From positions 248,001 to 312,000 of the forward strand of contig JAMXDE010000061.1 in NCBI GenBank assembly GCA_026770025.1: a stretch of 64,000 nt of DNA, written 5' to 3'. The notes under the pieces are model-generated. The model worked only from the letters and a program-made list of their open reading frames with translations, was not told where the DNA came from and did no database searches. The translations under genes were made by a program, and so were the position numbers. The stretch is from Craspedostauros australis. Lineage: Eukaryota > Bacillariophyta > Bacillariophyceae > Mastogloiales > Achnanthaceae. The stretch's first letter is position 1, and the number at the start of each line of letters is the position of its first letter. This document shows, one piece after another, positions 10,522 to 19,900 of the stretch.

Positions 10522-12258
10522 TCATGCACCCTTGTCATGCAACTTGCTCATGCGCGAACTCATGTCACCCCACTGCGGCACGCCTCCCAACGGCGGATGC
10601 CCGATCTTATCCTTCTCGGCCGTCCAGTTGTCCATGTCCATGCCCATCTTGAACTTCTCGTTGGCCTTGCACAGCGTGTGGAACCAGTAGTTCTTGGGCG
10701 AGTGCTTCGCGTACCTGGGAGACAGGCAATCTCCTGGTGGCATGGGACCCAACCACGGCTTCGTCTTGCCCGTGAAGTGGCTGTAGCTGACGTAGGGACG
10801 GTTGTCGCTGATGGTGTGGCGGCGCCATTTGGGTTCGTTGTAGGGTGGCGGCAGGGAGTTGAGGGCCTTGTGCATCTGCGTCTGCATGTACTTGATGCCG
10901 TCGCTGTTGGTGGACCAGTTCTGAATGCGCTGGCCGATGACGAGGCTGGCCTCGCGCTTGGCGTACTTGGCCCAGTAGTAGAGCAGTCCCTGATCGGCGT
11001 GGCTGCTCCAGTACCGCCACTGCGTGCCGTTCTGCTGGATGGCCTCCCACTTGTCGCCGGCCTCGCGGAAGTTGTGACCCCAGCCGTTGATCCAGTCGAA
11101 CTTGGGGTGCTTGAAGTCGCGCACGGACTCGATCTGGCGCTCGCGGATGTCCTGGCACTCCTCGTACTCGCCGTAGCCGGGGCGCATGAGCATGAAGCCG
11201 GCGTTGGCGGGTTCGCCGCGCGTCGCGACGATGAGGGTGTCCTTGAGGGTGCTGTTGGGTCCCTGGTCGGACAGCTCGAATATGTAGTCGAGATTCTCGA
11301 GCGGGATGACGTCGGAGTCGAGGAAGAGGACGCGGCGGTACTGCACGAGGAGGAGAATCTGGAACTTCTCGAAGATGACGTCGTAGAAGGAGGTGGTCTC
11401 GCCCGGTGGGATCTTGGGGAGGTAATGGATGTGCACGTCGAGCTGCTCCAGGGTGCGCATGTCTTCCTCGGGCAGCACCTCGAGGTCCGATTCCGCGACG
11501 AACTGGCAGAAGAGGACGATGTCCGCCTTCGAGTTCTCCAACCGCAGCGCCTCCGTGGCCACGACGACGTTGAGCAAGAAGCCGCGATACCTGGGGTCCT
11601 TCTCGTTGATGCCGCCCACCAAGAAGACGTAGGCGTAGGGAGACTTGGCTCCCGGGATGATGATGCTGTCGTACTTGGTGCTGTCGGGGTTAGGTGGAAC
11701 GCCGATGGTGGGCCTCGTATCGACCTTAACATTGGCATGGCCATTGGCGTTCCCGTTGCTGATGGCACGCACCTGAACGACAGCATCAGAATGGGCATTC
11801 GAAATTGAATGCACGGCAGCTGACTGCACGGCAGATGACCTGAGATTGCCCGTGGCGTCCATCTTCGCAGCAGTAAGAGCAGCGTTTGTGGGGGAATCAC
11901 CTCCGACGAAAGCCTCGAAGGTGACCATCTGAATGGAAGTCTGGTTGACGACATGATCCATGGATCTCGAGGCCGAATACGCAAAGATGACAATGGCCGT
12001 GCCCATGGCCAGCGCGGCGAACTGCAGGGCCGTGTCGCTCCTCTTGCGCTTGTTCTTCTTGGACTTCATCCTTGCCTTCGTTCTTGTCTTGGCTTTGGAT
12101 GCTTCTTTGCTGTTGCCGCTTTTGCTGTTCTTGCTACTGCTGATACTGCTCCCCATATTGCTACTACTGCCTATATTGCCAATATTGCCAATACTGCCTC
12201 TAGTGCTATCCGTCGCCTTTGATGATCCATCCTCTAACATGATCACGCCCGATTTCAT
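10522..12258 (-). CDS. GT8 (glycogenin-like) glycosyltransferase, type II membrane protein
   Basis: This is one exon of 578 residues. Residues 1-75 are a Ser/Asn/Gly-rich then Lys/Arg-rich cytosolic tail. A single membrane segment lies at about 77-95 (ALQFAALAMGTAIVIFAYSA). A stem follows and the catalytic domain begins near 205. It has the GT8 pattern: FLVGG...RYRGFLLNVVVA, a metal-binding DxD (VLFLDSD, 314-316), and the C-terminal HFTGKTKPW motif (HxxGxxKPW) that binds the nucleotide sugar. The layout predicts a Golgi-lumen enzyme using a UDP-sugar with Mn2+. Acceptor and sugar cannot be told from sequence. The start at 12258 is ATG, and another Met six codons later is possible. The transposon array begins about 310 bp upstream of this start. 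Confidence 0.88.
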   Translation of the reverse strand: MKSGVIMLEDGSSKATDSTRGSIGNIGNIGSSSNMGSSISSSKNSKSGNSKEASKAKTRTKARMKSKKNKRKRSDTALQFAALAMGTAIVIFAYSASRSMDHVVNQTSIQMVTFEAFVGGDSPTNAALTAAKMDATGNLRSSAVQSAAVHSISNAHSDAVVQVRAISNGNANGHANVKVDTRPTIGVPPNPDSTKYDSIIIPGAKSPYAYVFLVGGINEKDPRYRGFLLNVVVATEALRLENSKADIVLFCQFVAESDLEVLPEEDMRTLEQLDVHIHYLPKIPPGETTSFYDVIFEKFQILLLVQYRRVLFLDSDVIPLENLDYIFELSDQGPNSTLKDTLIVATRGEPANAGFMLMRPGYGEYEECQDIRERQIESVRDFKHPKFDWINGWGHNFREAGDKWEAIQQNGTQWRYWSSHADQGLLYYWAKYAKREASLVIGQRIQNWSTNSDGIKYMQTQMHKALNSLPPPYNEPKWRRHTISDNRPYVSYSHFTGKTKPWLGPMPPGDCLSPRYAKHSPKNYWFHTLCKANEKFKMGMDMDNWTAEKDKIGHPPLGGVPQWGDMSSRMSKLHDKGA

Positions 12259-12346
12259 CGATTGGTCACTTATTGATTGCTGAGGAGTGGCTGTGCTGTA
12301 AACGATCTACTCTGCGTTATCACCCAGCGAGCATAATACTTGCCAG

Positions 12347-12365
12347 TCTCTCTCTCTCTCTCTCT
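12347..12365 (-). repeat. GA microsatellite upstream of the GT8 start
   Basis: About nine TC dinucleotides on the plus strand. Comparable in sense and distance to the AG tract before the ATPase gene (59846). Confidence 0.7.
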
Positions 12366-12563
12366 GACATCCCTCGCACAAAGTTAGTGCTCATGGATTT
12401 GTGAACAATGCCATCAACCAGTGAGAATGGAGACAATGGCACCGACCGCCATGGTCAACGCCAATTTTCTCACGTTCTGTGTTGCGAAGTCTTGTCAACG
12501 GTCAAGCACGTTTCGAGCAACAAAGGGCTTTTTCAGTGCCTTGCTATGCAAGAACAAAGCTAG

Positions 12564-12568
12564 AAACC
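12564..12568 (+). repeat. Target-site duplication, left (AAACC)
   Basis: AAACC directly precedes LTR1. The same five bases directly follow LTR3 at 45520-45524. Five bases is the normal Copia duplication length, so the whole array sits in one insertion site. Confidence 0.85.
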
Positions 12569-13111
12569 AGTTGGGACAGACTAGCTCCGGGACTGACTCG
12601 GGAATTGACTGTCCATTCCGCGTACACGGTACTCGGTACCCAATACCGATACTGTGATGAAAGGCTACCACACCCACGATGTGTAGTTGAACTGCAATCC
12701 TTGCGTTGCTCGCCCTCCAGCTCATGCACCCCTGCCACCTGTCCACCTCGTCACCCTGCCGAACATGCATTTGTATTGAAGCATATCCATGCGGATGGAT
12801 CAGCTACTGCTCTACGGGTGATGATACTGGAAGACTGTGTGTGTGGAGGATCACCACGGCATGCTGCTGCGCAACAAAGAACGGCTGAAGTACGACAGCA
12901 CGAACCCCACCTTTTTACTCGATCGTCCTATCAATAGTAAGCTTAACACATAAAACAAGCAATCAGAAACAATCTTCACAGCTTACTTCCAAGTTTACTA
13001 CAGTTATACCATCGTCTGATACAGCTTTGCTTTCAACATCAAACGGCGTCAAAGCCGGTTGAAGGACAGATCATCCTCCTGACAACGTGCAGAAGACACG
13101 GAATACTAACT
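12569..13111 (+). repeat. Outer element LTR1 (543 bp)
   Basis: Begins AGTTGGGACAG and ends ATACTAACT, so the termini form the inverted repeat AGTT...AACT instead of the usual TG...CA. Differs from LTR2 and LTR3 at one base, about 240 bp in. Contains a small hairpin, ATCCAT-GCGG-ATGGAT, at 12785-12800. Confidence 0.9.
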
Positions 13112-13123
13112 GGTAGCTGCGAG
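13111..13123 (+). other. Probable primer-binding site of outer element, unit 1
   Basis: TGGTAGCTGCGAG at the LTR1 edge starts with the TGG that pairs with a tRNA CCA end. The T overlaps the last LTR base. The tRNA identity is not certain. Confidence 0.45.
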
Positions 13124-13461
13124 TGGTTCTCGCTTACATCCACCTTCCTCACTCTCAAAGAGACTTCCTCAAGTGCGCAGACCGCTGTGTCCAACGACAC
13201 TGAGCCCAAAGGCTCCAAGCCTCTCAGGACCAACGACCCTGACTAGCAATCTATGACGTTAGCCCGAAGGCAACTCATCAAACCAAGCCCTTGCTAAGCA
13301 AGCGCATCCACCAACACCTGCAAACCAGGTGTACGTCTCAAGAGCACTCCTGCCAACACCCCGTGCACACCTTCATCATCGAAGGGGGAAGCGCAGCCAA
13401 GCCCGAGACAACCGTCGACACCAAGCGAAGACCAACAACTTCGACACCTCCACCGCCAACC

Positions 13462-16080
13462 ATGAGCGTCCAAGGAGAAGACACGAGCATCAGCAGCGAA
13501 GAACGCAGGCTGGAGGCCTTCGTGGAGCGGCTCAACCAACAAGCCGCTCAAGCCCTTCGAGATCTCAACGAATCACGAATCTCGCGAGGAGCTAACCCCA
13601 TCCCAGCCCGGCAAGGAAACCAAACGGCCACCGGGCAAGAAGAAGGCGACCTCGCCCAAGACAACATCGGGGATGCCAACAACCCACCGAACCCGGGTGA
13701 AACCGAGGGAACCGCAGGACGCGAAGGGAACGCAGGCAACCAAACTGGATCCACTGGAGGTGCCTTTCCCTTTGATGCCGACGAAGACCCCATCGGACCC
13801 GAAACCACGTACGTGGCGTACGAAAGCGAAGACAAGCCAGAGAAACCCATCATGGGTGGTCTCACCAAGGCCGGTCGCCACTGGGTACCATGGACGGGAG
13901 GGAAACCGAACGTCGAATGGACAGGCCTCGCTGAAGACGCAGCCCTGTCCTACGACAGCTCCCAACAGCAGCGCGTCCTCCACAACGGCTCGGACTCCAA
14001 GAACCAACCGGAGCGGGAGAAAGGCATCCGCCCACGCTTCCGAATCGGGGACAACCGCCAGCGCATGCTGCGCCTCCTCAAGGACCATATGTCCACCGCA
14101 GGTCTCATCTCGATGACCTACATGAGGAGCAACGAACACCCTGATGAGATGGTGTGTGTCCTCGACGCCCCAGGCAGCACCACCATCAGCCAAGCCACTG
14201 ACCACCACGACGCCTATCGCCACTTGTGGGATCGATACGACAAGCAGAACAACGCATCTGCCGCTCGATTCCTACGCGACAGCCTTGACCCCGACCTCGA
14301 AGACCGCCTGATGAACCGCATCAAGCCGAAGTATCAACAAGACTTCAACGTGATCTTCACCGAACTCATCAAGAGTATCACCTCGAGCTCGCTGGACAAG
14401 TACGCACGGCTCCAAGAGAAGGTCAGAAAGACCACGCCCCAGAAGTTCCAGGGAGAGAACATCCAAGCCATGGCTGACGCTCTTCGCATCATGTGCAAGG
14501 AACTTCAAGACGCCGACCAGTTCGAGATTTCGCTCCTCCGTACCATGACAGACAACTTCTTCATGGCAGGAGGCAGAACCACGTCAGGAGAACGATACCG
14601 TCATCGAATCCTCGACATCAGCGACCGACTCAGACGACTGATCGAAGACAAGTCCCTCAAGACCTACGAGCGAGCGGAACCCCACCTTCTCCGCGAGGAC
14701 CTCACGTGGATGGACATCTGCAGCGTAGCCGAGGATGCCTATCTCGACGAACTGCAGGGAAACTCCTGGCACGCCAACAGGCACTCTCGTGACCGCAACA
14801 CCCCGCGCATGCATGCAAACCACTCCTCAACTACAAAGGAAGCTCGTCTTCTGGAACAGAACAAAGGAGGCAAACGCATGAACGCCAAGGGCAAACAGGC
14901 CAACAAGAAAACACAGCAAAAGAAGGACCCTTGGATCACAACACCCCCACGGAAGGGTGAGCCACAACAAAAGCTCATGAACAACAAGACCTTCCACTGG
15001 TGCGCGAAGTGCCGCCACTGGCGCATCTCCCACGGCACAGCCGGCCACATCGACGACTTCAAGCACAAGCCAAACAGCCCACAGCTCGAAATCGACCATG
15101 CAGCATGGACCTGCCTCTCCGCCGAAGCTCACGCAAACGAACGCTCCTGGTGGGCCGCCGTGTGGAACGTGTTCACTGCCTTTGAAACCATCAACATCGT
15201 CACCGGCACCTTTCTCCTCTTTTGTGCAGCACAAATCTCTCTACTCGGCATCGAGTGTGGATGGCATGTAGTGAGTATCATGATGTGGATGACGACAGCC
15301 ATTGTGCTATTCGCCCTTCACACCAACGTCCCACGCCAGTACCAGCCAACTCCAATGCGAACCATCCGCCAGGTCAACACGTGGAGGAAGAAACAAAACA
15401 AGTCAAATAGAGCAAGACCACGCTTCTATCACTACCCGGCAACGCCCTCGAACGATCTCTACGACTCTCTGTTCGGGAACGACGACTTCAAACATTTTCT
15501 CCTTCACAAGCGCACCAACGCGAAACATCACGCCCCACGTCACGCCCCAAGTGCGAACCACCAAAACAAAACTCGCCGCGCTCGCCGGTTCCCAAAACAC
15601 CAAAACTCCTGTCGCGCGCGAAACCAAATGAATCCCGCTCGTCCACCGAACCGGCACACGAAACATCACTGCGACTTTTACCACTTAAGGACTTCCACTC
15701 GCTTCAAGCGGGGGTCTCACACAGATCCAAGTGAACATCAGAGTCTCCGCCACAACGGTAACACAAGCGAAGCACAGCCTCATGGACACACAGGCACCAG
15801 TCTAATTACCAACGCCTACCACACCCTCGCAACAACCTTCGGTTTCCAACATGCCTTCGCCGCACCCCACAAGGTGGAAGGCATCATCCCTCAAGACGGC
15901 TCCTTCGATGTGGTATGGGACACCGGCGCCTCCATCTGCGTGACCAACGATATTAACGACTTCGTGGGCCCTACGTCTGCTCCAGCCTCGCAAACCTTCC
16001 TCAACGGGTTTCTTCGCCGCACCAAGGTAAAGACGAAAGGCAGGGTTGAATGGTCCATCCTCGACGTCAACGGCAACCCT
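13462..16080 (+). CDS. Outer Copia element unit 1: Gag and protease region
   Basis: The first good ATG is at 13462 (CCAACCATGAG). The frame is open to the inner element junction. The N-terminal part is acidic and Gly/Asn-rich. The Gag-like helical core follows (about 14220-14760), then a Lys-rich segment and a CxxC...H...H cluster near 14998-15060 that may be a zinc-binding knuckle. About 15130-15330 encodes two strongly hydrophobic stretches, unusual for Copia Gag. The aspartic-protease motif DTGA is at about 15919-15930. The reading frame nominally runs 120 bases into the inner LTR, but that is host-element sequence ending, not coding design. Confidence 0.8.
16075..16080 (+). repeat. Inner element target-site duplication, unit 1 left (AACCCT)
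   Basis: AACCCT directly precedes the inner 5' LTR and recurs at 24010-24015 directly after its 3' LTR. Six bases is one more than typical for Copia. Confidence 0.85.
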
Positions 16081-16873
16081 TGTCGAGATGTACATGTGAG
16101 TATATATCAAGATGTACGTGTATATGTGCATCGTTCACCCGCTATTCTCTCATACGCACTTGGACGGTATAACTATACTCGTGTCGATAGTATGCTGTGA
16201 TTCGTCAGAATTACAGGGGAAATGGAACACACAAAAAGGGGCAAGATTTCTGGAGGAAATTTGCAAATAACGATTTCTGGAAGAATCAGAAAATCGTCCG
16301 TCCATGCATCAATGGTACCAAGAGAATCTCGAGGTACTTCCCAACTAAACCTCAGATGACGATATCATCTGACAGACTACTGCATCACCAATGGAACGTG
16401 ACATCTGGAGAGCAGAAGGACGCCTACTGACGTCGACAGGATGTCAACATGTCACCACGTCGACAGATGTCTCCAAGTCAGAGCAGGAGGCGAAGATACG
16501 ATGACCCATGAAGATCATGGATACTGAAGGTGAACTTCAAATGGTAAGTACTCATGGAGTAGAAGCCAGTACTGAATGAACAGAGTGTCGAATACGGAGC
16601 ACGCATCAAACACGGAGGATCGTGTAGCACGAGCACACGATGTTGAGAGAGAGAGAGAGAGAATACAGAGAGGAGCGAGAGAGGATCTCGCGTACCGACT
16701 CATAGTCGGAGACCGAATCTACGAAACAGATTGAAGCGCCGAGAGCATCGGGCAAGAGAACGGGCGTACACCGAGAGCATCGGAGTAGCCAAGTAATGAA
16801 ATAGCAAACAGACGACTATCAACCAACACCATCTTCCACGATCGTAGGTTACCGTGCGCGGAACTTGCCAACA
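16081..16873 (+). repeat. Inner element 5' LTR, copy 1 (793 bp)
   Basis: TG...CA termini. Contains CCAAT (16388-16392), a CRE-like TGACGTCG (16428-16435) and a nine-unit GA tract near 16644-16661, followed by the leader palindrome CGTTTATAAACG right after the LTR edge (16872-16883). CRE/AP-1-like sites in diatom Copia LTRs have been tied to stress response in Phaeodactylum. Any such role here is inference. Confidence 0.88.
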
Positions 16874-16955
16874 CGTTTATAAACGATAGATCAGGGCGAG
16901 CCCGCGAATCGTATCGTGCGAGGAAGACGAACATCATTCAAGAGCAGCAGGCTGA

Positions 16956-19900
16956 ATGAGCGAGGAAGAGGAATTGAAAGACATCCCTCTGTCCAATCCG
17001 ACTATCAAGAGAGAAGAAGGTGCGAGTGAGACTCCACCACGAGAAGAGAAGGAAGCAGCCGCGGCTACTGTCCTATCAAGCGCAGACGCAAGCGCGATCG
17101 ACGAGACCGAAGAAGAACGGTCTGCAAGACTACATCGTAAGGAGAAGAGGATTCTCAAGGCGATCAAGCAAGAGGAGACTGGTGTGACGAAGAGCATTCG
17201 CACAGCCAAACAGGGTGGGAAAAGTGAGACACCACCAGGAGGAGAATTTGTGACGAAAACAATCTCCGCGCAACAACAGGCGAAAATCGAAGAATCGACA
17301 ACACAGAAACAGACGAAAATCAAGGGCGCGAGCGCACCAACGACGAAACAACGAATCAACATGGCGACATCAGCCAACGTGAACAAGCGACGCATCAAGG
17401 CGCCGATGTTCAGCGGTGAACAGGAAGACTACAGCGCATGGGAGTCCCAAGCGAAGGCATACGCTCGTGCACAGAAGACGAGAGACGTGATGTTGGGCAA
17501 GACCAAGGTGCCAACAGTGAGCGAGATCGCGGCAGCCGCCGATGAAGACAAGGAAGCGATGGAGGAGATCTACGAGCTGGGATGCGATTGCTTCAGCGAT
17601 CTGATCCTCATGATGGATGCAGAGAAAGGAAAGGGCAAGCAAGCCATCCAGTACATCAACCAATGCATCTCCGTCGACTACCCCGAAGGAGACGCACACG
17701 GAGCGTGGAACGTTCTCGCGGAGAAGTTCCGACCATCCGACGCAGTAACGAAGATCAAACTCAAGCGCCAATTCAACAACGAAAAGATGAAGAGAGACAC
17801 GGACCCCGACATCTACATCACGCAACTCGAGAGTCTACGATCGCGTCTCCACGATGTCAAGTACGAGATCACAGACGAGGAAATGATCATGCAGATCCTC
17901 AGCACGGTGAGCGTGGAATACAAAACCCATGTCGTGAACTTCCAACACCAACTCACGTTCAATCCGGAACTGGTTACCATCAACGCGATCAGAGGAGTAC
18001 TCCGTACTGCATACGCCACCCACAGAGGAGGCAAGGCATACGTCGACGACTTCCAAGACAGCAACACGAAGAGCAACGACACCGGCTTCACAAGCACCGG
18101 TAACTTCAAGGGTACTTGCCACAACTGTGGCGTGTATGGCCATAGATCCGCCGATTGCCCAGAACGCAAGAAACCGAACAACAAGAAAAACAACAACAAC
18201 AACAACAAGATGAACGGAAAGCGCAACAAGGGAAGCGGCTTCAAGGGCAAGTGCAACTACTGCGGCATCTTCGGACATCGCGAGGCGGAATGTCGAAAGA
18301 AGAAGTTCAACGAGAAGAAGAACAACGAACAAGCCAACGCGGCTACGGAAGGACACGACAAGAGCGGGCACGAGATGGTACTCTCTGCAAAGGACATGCC
18401 GCTCTGCATGTTGGTGTCCGACGACTACATCGAAGACTCCTTCTTCGATAACTTCGAATACGTCGGGAGTGACGACGAAGTGCAGGATGATGAGATCATC
18501 CCGGAGTGGCTCAGTGAGGAGCCAATCATCCACGAGGTGGATCCAAGACGCGAAGTGAGCTACGAATGCTGCTTCAACGCGCACGACCTGATCGGTTCAT
18601 ACGGCGACGAAGCTGAGATGGACGAGGCCAACGATAGCGACATCGAAGAGGCCATGAGCGATGACGACGACGACGACGCCGACGAGGACGGCGCAGATGA
18701 AGACGACGAGGCGAACCGTGACGAGTTGCCTCCTCCTCAAGCTGGGAGATACGAGAGAACGGGAACCTTCATCAATCAAGGCGAAACGCGCCGCGCCGCG
18801 GCGCCGCCTCCTCCAGCGGCGGGGAACAATAGATCGGGCATCTTCGACGAGGATGACAGCGACGAATCCGAGGACGGCAATCATCCAGACGACAGCTTCA
18901 ATCCAAACGAGCGTGTCGTCTATCCATCGAATATCGACTTCCCGGATATTGAGAATCCCAATAGCGTCGACTACCTCCTCCGTCACAGCACCATCCCGAA
19001 TGCAACAGCAACAGCATTGATAATCCAAAAGCAGCTCATCTTTGACGCCGTGATGGAAGCGGGAATGCGAGTATTCCCAGGAACGACACGAGGAGCACTC
19101 ATGCCAATATGGGTGAACATGATGGGATCCATCCTATCCGAGCACTTCGACTCAATCGAAGAGATCCTCGCCAATGCAATCATCGTCAACCGCATACTGG
19201 AAGGGAACGACTCGGAAACGATCCCAGATACGGATCTGCATTACATCCTTGGAGGATGCATGCGCGTGCTCTTGCGAGAGCGATCACGCGTCTACCCATA
19301 CGATCCAGCCACAGGATCTCATCGGAACACTACGATTCCATCGGACTACGCGCAACTACCCGACGACATGGATGACGGAGACCATCATCATCCATACAAC
19401 GAAGATGGAGTCCACGAAGACAACGACGACGGCAGCTTCGACGACGAGATAGCTGCGGCAGCTGTGGAGCAACTCCACGAACTGAGCACCAAGTACAAGG
19501 ACAAGGTCAACAAAGACACCTGGCTCGCCGATGGCGGAGCTTCGTGTCACATCGTCAACTCGGACGCCGCTCTCTTCAACGTGCGGCACATCAAGTCCTT
19601 CGTCCAAGTGGGAGACAGCACGAAGCTGGACTCTCCCAAGATGGGATCCATTCGTTTGAAAGTCAAACAGCGAGACAACACTGGCCACGTCATCCGGCTC
19701 GATGATGTGAAGTACACACCCAAGATGGCGGTGAACCTTTTCTCCACGAACAAGGCTCTGTACAACGGTTACCAGCTTGGTAACAACGGCATTCTGATGG
19801 ACATCATCAACGGATCCGGAACGAAGATCGTGTTCGATCGAGTCTTCCCCACATCCAACGGATTCATCACGGGAGTGCAGATGCATCCCATCATGCCAAC

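Larger units (their letters stand above)
12259..12568. other. Upstream region of the GT8 gene up to the retroelement junction
   Basis: Contains a TC tract at 12347-12365, read as GA on the GT8 coding strand, about 90-107 bases before its ATG. It ends with the AAACC target site. No gene is seen. Confidence 0.55.

Noticed and set aside
10348-11808. Long plus-strand open frame of 486 codons
   Set aside because: It is the antisense shadow of the GT8 gene, which has clear motifs on the minus strand.
16197-16430. 77-codon open frame, repeated in all four inner LTRs
   Set aside because: It lies wholly within the inner LTR. Four identical copies reflect LTR identity, not a gene.
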